A DNA stretch of 17,656 nucleotides from positions 1 to 17,656 of the forward strand of contig JBEKNT010000109.1 in the NCBI GenBank assembly GCA_049522565.1. Direction: 5' to 3'. Source of the stretch: JASHVB01 sp049522565 (GTDB lineage: Bacteria > Pseudomonadota > Alphaproteobacteria > Acetobacterales > Acetobacteraceae). The notes beneath the pieces were generated by a model. The model was not told where the DNA came from. It made no database searches and was given only the letters and a program-made list of their open reading frames with translations. The position numbers and the translations under genes were made by a program. The first letter of the stretch is position 1, and every line of letters starts with the position of its first letter. Below are positions 7,615 through 15,545 of this stretch, piece by piece.

Positions 7615-8247
7615 ATGTCGGGGGCAAGCGACCCGTTGCGGCTGGCAGAACTGGTCTGCGCACGCATGAGCCACGATCTCGGCGGCGCGATCGGCACGCT
7701 GGCCGGAGCGCTGGAGCTGGCCGAGGACCCGGCCGTCGCCGCCGAAGCCCTGGCGCTCGCCAATCAGGCCGCCACCGAACTCCGCCAACGCCTGGAGCTG
7801 CAACGCGCAACCTGGGGACCGACGCAGGGACCCCTTGACCTCGCCGCATTGCGCCGCCTCGCCGAGGGCTTGCCGCACGGCAGACGCTGCACCATCGATT
7901 TCTCCGGCTTGCCGGACGACACCGCGTTCTCCCCGCCGTTCGCCCGGGTGGTGCTCAATCTGCTGCTGCTGGCGGGCGACGCGCTGAACGGCGGCGGCGC
8001 GGTGACGCTCGCCGGCAGCGGCACCGACCTGATCATCGCCATTGCCGGCCCGCGGGCAGCGTGGCCGACCGGCCTGGCGGGCTGCCTTGCCGGCGAGGCG
8101 GGGGCCTGGGCCGCCTTGCGCGACGCCCGTTCGTTGCAAATGCCGCTCACCGCCTTGCTCGCCCGCTCTCTGGGCCTGCGGCTGACCCTGTTGATGCCGG
8201 GCGGTCCCGGCGGCCCCGCGCCGCCGCTGCGGCTCTGCGAAGTCTGA
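7615..8247 (+). CDS. ChpT-like histidine phosphotransferase
   Basis: This 210-residue protein has the layout of the ChpT family. These are dimeric phosphotransferases that resemble histidine kinases but lack ATP-dependent activity. In Caulobacter, ChpT passes phosphate from CckA's receiver to CtrA and CpdR. Here the phospho-accepting H20 lies in LAELVCARMSHDLGGAIGTL, at the start of the two-helix dimerisation domain. The degenerate ATPase-like domain includes RVVLNLLLLAGDALNGGGAVTL (about 111-132), and no intact ATP-lid glycine boxes are visible. The ATG at 7615 is preferred over an upstream ATG because AGGGGGA lies seven bases before it. It is first in an operon with cheA, cheW, cheY, cheB and cheR, suggesting it exchanges phosphate with the receiver of the adjacent hybrid CheA. 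Whether it is the cell-cycle ChpT itself or a dedicated paralogue cannot be told from the window. Confidence 0.8.
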   Translation: MSGASDPLRLAELVCARMSHDLGGAIGTLAGALELAEDPAVAAEALALANQAATELRQRLELQRATWGPTQGPLDLAALRRLAEGLPHGRRCTIDFSGLPDDTAFSPPFARVVLNLLLLAGDALNGGGAVTLAGSGTDLIIAIAGPRAAWPTGLAGCLAGEAGAWAALRDARSLQMPLTALLARSLGLRLTLLMPGGPGGPAPPLRLCEV

Positions 8248-8326
8248 CCGGGATTTACCTTTTGTTGGTTACCCTGGGTCCAGGATGCCCTCCGACACGC
8301 CCCGCTCGGGCGGCAAAGAGGGCACC

Positions 8327-10972
8327 ATGGACGATCTGCTCGCCGACTTCCTGACCGAAACCAATGAGAATCTGGCAGAACTCGACCTCGCTTTGGTGAC
8401 CCTGGAGCGCACGCCGGACGACGCGGCAACCTTGGCGCTGATCTTCCGCATGGTGCACACGATCAAGGGCACCTGCGGCTTTCTTGGCCTGCCGCGTCTG
8501 GAGCGTGTGGCGCACGCCGGGGAAAGCGTGCTCGGCAAGGTGCGCGACGGCGCCCTGGCCGTCACACCGGACATGATCAGCCTGGTGCTGACGGCGTTGG
8601 ACCGGATCAAGGCGATCCTCGCCGGCCTGGCCGGCACCGGCGCCGAACCGGAGGGTGATGACGCCCCGCTGATCGCAGCCCTGGAGGCGACCGCCGCCGG
8701 AAAACCGGTGCCCGCCGCAGCCGCGCCGGTCGCCCCCGCCGCGCCCGAACCGGCGCCCGAGCCGGTGGCGGCCGCAGCGGAACTGCCGGAAGCCGCCGCT
8801 GAGGTGCCGGCCGTGGAGGAAACCGCCGCGGTACCCGGTGCCGCCTCGTTCCCCGCCGCGCCACAAGGCCGGTCGCCGCCGGACGCGGCAGCCGCGACCA
8901 ATGCGCCGGCGGCGACCCAGACCATCCGCGTGGCTGTCGAGGTGCTCGAGGACCTGATGACCCTGGTCAGCGAGCTGGTGCTCACCCGCAACCAGCTTCT
9001 CCAGCTTGCCCGCAGCGAGGAGGACAGCGGTTTCACCGCGCCGCTGCAACGGCTGTCGCACATCACCTCCGACTTGCAGGAGGGCGTGATGAAGACGCGC
9101 ATGCAGCCGATCGGCAACGCCTGGAACAACCTGCCGCGGCTGGTGCGCGACCTGGCGCTGGAAATGGACAAGAAGATCGAGCTGGTGATGCTCGGTGCCG
9201 ATACCGAGCTGGATCGGCAGGTGCTGGAGCTGATCAAGGATCCGCTCACCCATATGGTGCGCAACTCGGGCGACCACGGCCTGGAGAAGCCGGCCGAGCG
9301 CCGCGCCATGGGCAAGCCGGAAACCGGGCGCATCACGCTGAACGCGTTCCACGAGGGCGGCCACATCATCATCGAGGTTGCCGATGACGGGCGCGGCCTG
9401 CCGGTGGACCGGATCCGCGCCAAGGTGCTGTCCCAGGGGCTGGCAACCGAGGCCGAACTCGCCGGCATGACCGACGGACAGTTGCAGCGCTTCATCTTCC
9501 GCGCCGGCTTTTCCACCGCCGCGGTGGTGACGGCGGTGTCCGGCCGCGGCGTCGGCATGGACGTGGTGAAGACCAACATCGAGAAGATCGGCGGCACCAT
9601 CGACCTGAAGAGCGTGCCGGGTCAGGGCACCACCTTCATCATCAAGATTCCGCTGACGCTCGCCATCGTCTCGGCGCTGATCGTGCAGGCGGTCGGCGAG
9701 CGGTTCGCCATCCCGCAAATCAGCGTGGTCGAACTGGTGCGCGCGCAACGCGCCGGCAGCAACACGGCGGCCAGCGGCTCCAACAGCGTGATCGAGCGGA
9801 TCAACGACACGCCGGTCCTGCGGCTGCGCGACCGGCTGCTGCCGCTGGTCAGCCTGGCCGAACTGCTGGCGCTCGATGCCGAGGGCGACCAGGCCGGCGA
9901 CGCCACCATCGTGGTGGTGCAGGTCGGCTCGACCATGCTGGGCATCATCGTCGATCGCGTGTTCGACACCGAGGAAATCGTCGTCAAGCCGGTGGCGCCG
10001 ATCCTGCGCCATGTCACCATGTTCAGCGGCAATACCATCCTGGGCGACGGGTCGGTGATCATGATCCTGGATCCGAACGGCATCGCCCGGGCGACCGGGA
10101 TCAGCGCGGCCGGCGAAATCCGCACTGCCACCGCGAGTGCGGTGGAAACCTCGCATTCCGGCGAGCGCACCGCGATGCTGCTGTTCCGTGCCGGATCGGA
10201 GCAGAAGATGGCGGTGCCGCTGGGGCTGGTGGCGCGGCTGGAGGACATCCCGCGCGACAAGATCGAACTCTCCGCCGGTGCGCCGGTCACCCAGTATCGC
10301 GGCAGGCTGATGCCGCTGATCGCCCTGTCCGGCGAGATCGACTCGGGTAAGCCGCATCAGGCGGTGCTGGTGTTCACCGACCGCGACCGCAGCATGGGCT
10401 TGATGGTGGACGAGATCATCGACGTGGTGGAGGACCGGCTGGACATCCAACTGTCCGGCGCGCGGCCCGGTTTGCTGGGCACCGCGGTCATCGCCGGCGT
10501 CGCCACCGACGTGATCGACACCGGGTATTGGCTGACGCTGGCCTGGAAGGACTGGTTCCACGACGTGCCGCGTGCCAGCGACGCGCTTGGACCGCGTCGC
10601 GTGCTGGTGGTCGAGGACAGCGCCTTCTTCCGCCAATTGCTGGTGCCGTCGTTGAGTGCCGCCGGCTACCGCGTCAGCGCTGTCGCAAGTGCGGCCGAGG
10701 CATTGAAGTTGCGCGAGGCCGGCGTGATGTTCGATGCGGTCCTGTCCGACATCGAGATGCCCGACATGAACGGACTCGAATTCGCTCGCGCGGTGCGGGC
10801 AGCCGGTGCGTGGGCCAGCCTGCCGATGATCGCACTGACCGGACATGTGGAACCGCGCGACGTGGAAGCGGGGCGCGATGCCGGGTTCACCGACTACGTC
10901 GCGAAATTCGAACGCGAGGCACTGCTGGCCAGTCTGCAACAATGCCTGAGTGAGCAGGTCGCGGCGACGTAG
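8327..10972 (+). CDS. cheA: Hybrid chemotaxis histidine kinase CheA with C-terminal receiver
   Basis: CheA is the kinase of chemosensory arrays. It autophosphorylates on its HPt domain under receptor control and donates phosphate to CheY and CheB. This 881-residue protein has an HPt domain (about 1-105, H44 in MVHTIKGTCGFLG) and an Ala/Pro/Glu-rich linker (about 106-195) where a CheY-binding P2 domain would usually be. Then come a dimerisation domain (about 198-260), an ATPase domain (N box around N313 in HMVRNSGDHGLE, G1 at VADDGRGL, G2 at GRGVGMDVV), a CheW-like domain (about 445-590) and a second weaker CheW-like segment (about 612-740). A receiver (about 757-880) ends it, with E763/D764, phospho-acceptor D808, T838 and K860 all present. 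The ATG at 8327 follows GAGGG closely; an ATG at 8285 adds 14 non-conserved residues and lacks a ribosome site. A palindromic repeat separates it from cheW. Confidence 0.94.
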   Translation: MDDLLADFLTETNENLAELDLALVTLERTPDDAATLALIFRMVHTIKGTCGFLGLPRLERVAHAGESVLGKVRDGALAVTPDMISLVLTALDRIKAILAGLAGTGAEPEGDDAPLIAALEATAAGKPVPAAAAPVAPAAPEPAPEPVAAAAELPEAAAEVPAVEETAAVPGAASFPAAPQGRSPPDAAAATNAPAATQTIRVAVEVLEDLMTLVSELVLTRNQLLQLARSEEDSGFTAPLQRLSHITSDLQEGVMKTRMQPIGNAWNNLPRLVRDLALEMDKKIELVMLGADTELDRQVLELIKDPLTHMVRNSGDHGLEKPAERRAMGKPETGRITLNAFHEGGHIIIEVADDGRGLPVDRIRAKVLSQGLATEAELAGMTDGQLQRFIFRAGFSTAAVVTAVSGRGVGMDVVKTNIEKIGGTIDLKSVPGQGTTFIIKIPLTLAIVSALIVQAVGERFAIPQISVVELVRAQRAGSNTAASGSNSVIERINDTPVLRLRDRLLPLVSLAELLALDAEGDQAGDATIVVVQVGSTMLGIIVDRVFDTEEIVVKPVAPILRHVTMFSGNTILGDGSVIMILDPNGIARATGISAAGEIRTATASAVETSHSGERTAMLLFRAGSEQKMAVPLGLVARLEDIPRDKIELSAGAPVTQYRGRLMPLIALSGEIDSGKPHQAVLVFTDRDRSMGLMVDEIIDVVEDRLDIQLSGARPGLLGTAVIAGVATDVIDTGYWLTLAWKDWFHDVPRASDALGPRRVLVVEDSAFFRQLLVPSLSAAGYRVSAVASAAEALKLREAGVMFDAVLSDIEMPDMNGLEFARAVRAAGAWASLPMIALTGHVEPRDVEAGRDAGFTDYVAKFEREALLASLQQCLSEQVAAT

Positions 10973-11012
10973 GTGGGCGGCATCCCCATGCTGGCTCGAA
11001 ATTCGGAGAAAT

Positions 11013-11141
11013 GTCCTCCCCCTCCCCTTGAGGGCTTGGGCCGCGAAGCGGACCAAGGTTGGGGGAAGGGTGCGTTCAGCCGCGGTCCGGGGATGGACGC
11101 ACCCCTCCCCCCAACCCCCTTCCACACGGGGAGGGGGAGAC
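11013..11141. repeat. Palindromic repeat element between cheA and cheW
   Basis: The 214-bp gap between cheA and cheW is mostly a nested inverted repeat. The outer arms are CTCCCCCTCCCC (11016-11027) and GGGGAGGGGGAG (11128-11139). The inner arms are TTGGGGGAAGGGTGCGT (11059-11075) and its inverted copy at 11097-11114, offset by one base. A smaller CTTGG-GCCGC-GAA-GCGG-ACCAAG hairpin sits at about 11035-11056. Strand asymmetry (C-rich left, G-rich right) marks it as a dispersed intergenic repeat type I recall from Rhodospirillales and relatives. In RNA it would form a long stable stem-loop inside the operon message. Confidence 0.7.
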
Positions 11142-11186
11142 GTCTGCATCGTCCACCGCGGCTGATCGCGAATCAGGAGACAACGC

Positions 11187-11666
11187 ATGACAACCGATGT
11201 GCTGGAGCGCCCCGACAATGCCGTCGCGACCGATGAGGAGCGCGTCTTCGTCACCCTGACCGTCGCCGACCAGCTCTGTGGGATACCGGTGCTGGGCGTG
11301 CGCGACATCCTGGGCGAACAGGTGATCACCCGCATCCCGCTGGCGCCGCCGGAAATCGCCGGCAGCCTGAACCTGCGCGGGCGTATCGTCACCGCGATCG
11401 ATTTGCGGCGCCGCCTGAAACTGCCGCCGCCGCCCGCCGGCGCGCGGCGCATGTCGGTGGTGGCGGAGCAAGGCGGCGAGCTGTACGCGCTGCTGGTCGA
11501 CCAGGTGTCCGAGGTGATGAGCCTCAAGCCAGGCGCGTTCGAACGCAATCCGCCGACGCTGCCACCGACCTGGGCCATGTTCAGCGCCGGCGTCTATCGG
11601 CTGGAGGACCGGCTGCTGGTGGTGCTGGATGTCGGGCGGCTGCTGGCGCTGTCGGAAACCGGCTGA
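11187..11666 (+). CDS. cheW: Chemotaxis coupling protein CheW
   Basis: CheW links receptors to CheA in the chemosensory array. This 159-residue protein is a single CheW domain. It contains VFVTLTVADQLCGIPVLGVRDILGEQVITRIPLAPPEIAGSLNLRGRIVTAIDLRRRL in outline (residues about 20-77), including the family's N-L-R-G-x-I-x-x-x-x-D-L core and a second half ending YRLEDRLLVVLDVGRLL. The short N-terminal tail (about 18 residues) is not conserved. AGGAG at 11175-11179, seven bases before the ATG, gives it independent translation after the repeat that separates it from cheA. Its stop is ten bases before cheY. Confidence 0.93.
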   Translation: MTTDVLERPDNAVATDEERVFVTLTVADQLCGIPVLGVRDILGEQVITRIPLAPPEIAGSLNLRGRIVTAIDLRRRLKLPPPPAGARRMSVVAEQGGELYALLVDQVSEVMSLKPGAFERNPPTLPPTWAMFSAGVYRLEDRLLVVLDVGRLLALSETG

Positions 11667-11676
11667 AGCGCCCGCC

Positions 11677-12045
11677 ATGGCCCGCACCTGCCTCGTCGTC
11701 GACGACAGCCGCGTCGTGCGCAAGGTCGCGCGGCGCATCCTGGAGGCGCATGGCTTCATCGTCTCCGAGGCCTGCGACGGCAAGGAGGCGCTGGATGCCT
11801 GCCGTGCCAGCCTGCCCGATTGCGTGTTGCTCGACTGGAACATGCCGATCATGGACGGGATGGCCTTCCTGAAGGCGGTCCGCTCCGAGTTCGGCCCCGG
11901 CAATCCGCCGGTCGTGTTCTGCACCACCGAAAACGACATGTCGCGCATTGTCGAAGCCATCGAGAACGGCGCGCAGGAATACATCATGAAGCCGTTCGAC
12001 GAGGACATATTGCTGGGCAAGTTCGCGCAGGTCGGATTGCTGTGA
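11677..12045 (+). CDS. cheY: CheY-like single-domain response regulator
   Basis: This 122-residue receiver domain has the acidic pair D9/D10, phospho-acceptor D53 (LLDWNMPIMDG), T83 or T84 (FCTTEND) and K105 (YIMKPFD), all as expected of an active receiver. It has no output domain. It would be phosphorylated by CheA and either act on a motor or other target, or serve as a phosphate sink; the window does not decide. The ATG at 11677 follows the cheW stop by ten bases and has only a weak GAAGCG ribosome site, so it may depend on cheW translation. An upstream in-frame ATG at 11629 lies inside cheW and is not favoured. Its TGA overlaps the GTG start of cheB. Confidence 0.92.
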   Translation: MARTCLVVDDSRVVRKVARRILEAHGFIVSEACDGKEALDACRASLPDCVLLDWNMPIMDGMAFLKAVRSEFGPGNPPVVFCTTENDMSRIVEAIENGAQEYIMKPFDEDILLGKFAQVGLL

Positions 12046-13139
12046 TCCAACCGGTCCGCGCCGTCGTGCCACCGGCGGAGCAATCCGCCGCCCGCGTCAT
12101 CGTATGCGACGATTCGCTGACGATCCGTGGGGCGATCGCGCGCATGCTGGAGGCGGATCCCGGGATCCACGTTGTCGCTCGCGTGGCGAATGGCCAGGCG
12201 GCACTCGACGAACTGCAACGCACACCGGCCGACGTGCTGGTGCTCGACATCGAAATGCCGGTGATGGACGGCATGACGGCGCTGCCGCTGTTGCTGCGTG
12301 CCGATCCCGGGCTGCGCATCATCATGGCCTCCACGCTGACCACGCGTGGCGCCGACATTGCCTTGCGCGCGCTGCGCCTGGGTGCCGCGGACTATCTGCC
12401 GAAACCGTCCTCGATCGGCGCGGTGGGCGACGATTCGTTTCGCCGCGACCTGGTGGAGAAGGTGAAGGGCCTGGCGCGGCTGCGTCGCCGTGCGGCCCAG
12501 CCGGCGCGCGCGTTGGCCGCGACCGTGGCGCTGAAATTGCGGCCGGCCGCGGCGATGGCGCCGAAACTGCTGGCGATCGGCAGTTCGACCGGCGGCCCGC
12601 AGGCGTTGTTCACGCTGGTGCAGGGGCTGGGGCGGACAATCAAGGTGCCGGCGGTGCTGACGCAGCATATGCCGGCGACATTCACGCCGATCCTGGCGCA
12701 GCACATCACCAAGCTGGGCGGCCTGCCCTGCGCCGAAGCCACGGATGGGGAGCCGCTGGTTGCCGGCCGGCTGTACCTGGCTCCCGGGGACCGCCATCTG
12801 CTGGTCGAGGCGGCGCGCGGCGTCCTGCGCGCGCGGCTGTCATCCGAGCCGGCGGAGAATTTCTGCCGCCCCTCGGTGGACCCGATGTTGCGCAGCGCCG
12901 CCGCCGCGTGCGAGGGGCGCGTCCTGGTCGCCATGCTGACCGGCATGGGCCAGGACGGCCTGGCCGGCACCAGGCGGGTCATCGACGCCGGCGGCACCGC
13001 GGTGGCGCAGGACGAGGCGACCAGCGTGGTCTGGGGCATGCCCGGCGCCGTGGCGCAGGCCGGGCTGTGCCATGCGGTGCTGCCGCTGCCGCGCATCGCC
13101 GCGAAGCTGCTGGAACTGCTGCGCATGGCGCACGCATGA
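12042..13139 (+). CDS. cheB: Chemotaxis response regulator protein-glutamate methylesterase CheB
   Basis: CheB removes methyl groups from receptor glutamates (and deamidates glutamines), opposing CheR in adaptation. The 365-residue protein starts at GTG 12042, overlapping the cheY stop by four bases (GTGA). The frame is open further upstream inside cheY, but the receiver begins just after this GTG. Receiver residues are D23/D24, phospho-acceptor D69 (LVLDIEMPVMDG), T98 or T100 and K121. The linker is Ala/Arg-rich (about 140-172). The esterase triad is S182 (IGSSTGGPQAL), H209 (LTQHMPATFTP) and D305 (LTGMGQDGL). All parts are present and the length is normal, so it should be active and switched on by phosphorylation from CheA. 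Confidence 0.95.
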   Translation: MIQPVRAVVPPAEQSAARVIVCDDSLTIRGAIARMLEADPGIHVVARVANGQAALDELQRTPADVLVLDIEMPVMDGMTALPLLLRADPGLRIIMASTLTTRGADIALRALRLGAADYLPKPSSIGAVGDDSFRRDLVEKVKGLARLRRRAAQPARALAATVALKLRPAAAMAPKLLAIGSSTGGPQALFTLVQGLGRTIKVPAVLTQHMPATFTPILAQHITKLGGLPCAEATDGEPLVAGRLYLAPGDRHLLVEAARGVLRARLSSEPAENFCRPSVDPMLRSAAAACEGRVLVAMLTGMGQDGLAGTRRVIDAGGTAVAQDEATSVVWGMPGAVAQAGLCHAVLPLPRIAAKLLELLRMAHA

Positions 13140-13993
13140 ACACCGCGCTCGCCGCTGCGGCGTTCAGCTTCCTGGCCGACTTGCTCCGGAGCCGCTCCGG
13201 CCTGGTGATCGGGCAGGACAAGATCTACCTGCTGGAGACGCGGCTCGCGCCCATCCTCAAGCGCGAGAAGCTGCGCGACCTCAACGACCTGGTCGACCGG
13301 CTGCGCGGACGCGGCGCCGAGGCGGTGGCACGCGATGTGGTCGAGGCGATGACCACCAACGAGAGCTTCTTCTTTCGCGACGACAAGCCGTTCCAGCATT
13401 TCCGCTCGCAGGCACTGGCCCGCGTGGTTGCGGCGCGTCCGGCCGGCACGCCGTTGCGCATCTGGTCGGCCGCCGCGTCGTCCGGGCAGGAAGCGTATTC
13501 GCTGGCGATGATCCTGTCGGAGAGCCGCGCCGTACTCGGCGACCGGCGGGTGGAAATTCTCGGCACCGATCTGGCACGCGACCAATTGGCTCGCGCGCGG
13601 GAGGGGCTCTACACCCAGTTCGAGGTGCAACGCGGCCTGCCGGTGCAGATGCTGATGCGCTACTTTCGTCGCGAGGACCCCGGCTGGCGGATCAGCGACA
13701 GCCTGCGCGCGATGGTGCAGTGGAAGGAGTGGAACCTGTTGGGCGATCTGCGCCCGCTGGGCCGGTTCGATATCGTATTTTGCCGCAACGTGCTGATCTA
13801 TTTCGATCAGCCGACGAAGACGCGGGCGCTGGAGGCGATCGCGGGACAGATGTCCGCCGACGGCATGCTGTATCTGGGCGGCGCGGAGACGGTGCTGGGC
13901 CTGACCACGCGCTTTGCGCCGTTGCCGGCGGAGCGCGGGGTCTACGGGCTGGTGGCCGCCCCGGCCCAGGTATCGGTCCTGGCGCGCGCCTGA
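13136..13993 (+). CDS. cheR: Chemotaxis receptor methyltransferase CheR
   Basis: CheR methylates glutamates of chemoreceptors using S-adenosylmethionine. The 285-residue protein begins at ATG 13136, overlapping the cheB stop codon (ATGA), which indicates coupled translation; the longer open frame upstream is a shadow in cheB. The N-terminal helical domain (about 1-70) leads to TTNESFFFRD (73-82). The SAM-binding core is IWSAAASSGQEAYSLAM (109-125) with LGTDLA at 142-147, then FDIVFCRNVLIYFD (211-224), all family hallmarks. No TPR or other C-terminal extension is present, and no pentapeptide-tethering partner is seen because no receptor lies in the window. It closes the operon. Confidence 0.95.
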   Translation: MNTALAAAAFSFLADLLRSRSGLVIGQDKIYLLETRLAPILKREKLRDLNDLVDRLRGRGAEAVARDVVEAMTTNESFFFRDDKPFQHFRSQALARVVAARPAGTPLRIWSAAASSGQEAYSLAMILSESRAVLGDRRVEILGTDLARDQLARAREGLYTQFEVQRGLPVQMLMRYFRREDPGWRISDSLRAMVQWKEWNLLGDLRPLGRFDIVFCRNVLIYFDQPTKTRALEAIAGQMSADGMLYLGGAETVLGLTTRFAPLPAERGVYGLVAAPAQVSVLARA

Positions 13994-14231
13994 GAACCTC
14001 GCCCTCGCGGCGGGACAGGTCGAGACGTTCCGGCGTCGAGGATGCGGGTGAGCGGGTCGGCCCGGCTTTATCCTGCCGGCCGCGCCAATCACCCTGGCTT
14101 CGCCCGGCGCGTCGATCCGCGTCGCGGCGCAACCCGGGGCAAAGCGCGCGCGCAGGGTACGGAGCGCTCGCTTGTCGTCGCCTTGCGCTCGGTGTTGAGT
14201 GATCGCTGAACCTGCCGGGGAGCAACGCGCC

Positions 14232-15338
14232 ATGAAGATCACGCGCATCGACGCATGCCAGATCCGCTGGGCGCCGCAGGAAACACCGCCGCAGCACAGC
14301 GCCTTCGTGCGGGTGCACACCGACGATGGCCTGGTCGGACTCGGCGAGGCATCGCCGATGCAGGGCGGCCTCGCGTCGCTGGTGATCGTCAGGCATCATC
14401 TCGCACCCGCACTGGTCGGCCAGGACCCGCTGGACCATGCCGTCTTGCTCGATCGCGCGATGCACACGCTGGTGAAGCTCGGGCCGGAGGGCGCGCTGAC
14501 CGGCGCGCTCGCCGCGCTGGACATCGCGCTGTGGGATTTGAAGGGCAAGGCGACCGGGCTGCCGATCACCAAGCTGATCGGCGGCGCGTGGCGCACCGCG
14601 CTACCGTTCTATGCCTCGATCGGCGGCAACGGCGACCGCAGTCCGGACGAGGTATTGCGCGTGGTCGAAGCGCGGCTGAAGCACCGGCCGGCGGCGATAA
14701 AAATCCGCTTCGACAACGACCGCACACGGCTCGACGCCGACATTCCCGGCGACATCGCCAAGGCGCGCGCGGTGCGCAAGCTGGTCGGCGACGCGCTGCC
14801 TTTGGCGTTCGATGCCAACAACGGCTACACCAGCGGCGGTGCCATTCGCGTCGGTCGCGCGCTGGAGGAACTCGGCTTTTGGTGGTTCGAGGAGCCGGTG
14901 CAGCACTACCACGTCAAGGCGATGGGCGAGGTGGCGCGCGCGCTGGACATTACCGTGTCGGCGGGCGAGCAAACCTACACGCTGCCGGCGCTGGCGGATT
15001 TGATCGAGGCGGGCGTGCGCATGGTGCAGCCGGACATTGTGAAAATGGGCGGCATCACCGGGCTGCTGCGTTGCGCTGCGCTGGCGCACGCCCATGGTGT
15101 GGAGCTGGTGCCGCACCAGACTCAGCCGACGATCGGCCACACGGCGAACCTGCACGTTCTGGCCGCGCAACTGCACGCGACGAAGCCGGCGGAGTGGAAC
15201 GATCCTTCGACCCGCACGCATGCGGTGTTCGAAAATCCGCCGCATCCGGTGGACGGGCTGTTCCATTTGCCCGACGGACCGGGGCTGGGGCTGGTGGTGA
15301 ACGAGGCGGAGTTGGCGAAGCGGCGGGTGGAGGTGTGA
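14232..15338 (+). CDS. Enolase-superfamily enzyme, mandelate racemase/muconate lactonising type
   Basis: The 368-residue protein has the capping N-terminal domain and the barrel of the enolase superfamily, which removes a proton alpha to a carboxylate with help from Mg2+. Metal ligands are D194 (LAFDANNGY, D-x-N), E220 (WWFEEPV) and E246 (SAGEQTYT). A His-Asp dyad typical of the mandelate racemase subgroup is visible: D268 (VQPDIVKMGG) with H295 (LVPHQTQPT). The second-strand lysine motif reads K157-I-R159, so the usual second lysine of K-x-K is arginine. The ATG at 14232 follows GGGGAG by nine bases; an upstream ATG at 14199 has no ribosome site. Likely substrates are sugar acids or similar carboxylates, as dehydratase or epimerase, but no neighbouring gene identifies one. 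It stands alone between the che operon and a low-GC island. Confidence 0.88.
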   Translation: MKITRIDACQIRWAPQETPPQHSAFVRVHTDDGLVGLGEASPMQGGLASLVIVRHHLAPALVGQDPLDHAVLLDRAMHTLVKLGPEGALTGALAALDIALWDLKGKATGLPITKLIGGAWRTALPFYASIGGNGDRSPDEVLRVVEARLKHRPAAIKIRFDNDRTRLDADIPGDIAKARAVRKLVGDALPLAFDANNGYTSGGAIRVGRALEELGFWWFEEPVQHYHVKAMGEVARALDITVSAGEQTYTLPALADLIEAGVRMVQPDIVKMGGITGLLRCAALAHAHGVELVPHQTQPTIGHTANLHVLAAQLHATKPAEWNDPSTRTHAVFENPPHPVDGLFHLPDGPGLGLVVNEAELAKRRVEV

Positions 15339-15545
15339 GACCCCACCCCCTTCGCCAGGACGATGGAGGGGTCACCACACGATCTGCTCAAAATCGGACG
15401 CCAAGCGGTGGAGGGGGATGGCTTCGCGCGGCCATGCGGTAGAGGCTGGGTCGTTCGTCACAATTCGAACCTATGGGCGGTATCACCGTCGATTGATTGG
15501 AGCATTTTCGCTGCATTCGACCGGCGGCAGCCAGATTCTCGCGAA

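Noticed and set aside
8255..11578. 1107-residue minus-strand open frame opposite cheA and cheW
   Set aside because: It is antisense to two genes with complete, recognisable domains, is rich in H, R, G and Q as GC-rich shadows are, and has no ribosome site or family resemblance.
12392..14320. 642-residue minus-strand open frame opposite cheB and cheR
   Set aside because: Antisense to two overlapping genes with complete catalytic motifs; no independent coding evidence.
15455..15485. TTCGAA-containing patch resembling a tRNA T-arm
   Set aside because: The flanking bases do not form the five-pair T stem, and no acceptor or anticodon stem can be drawn on either strand.
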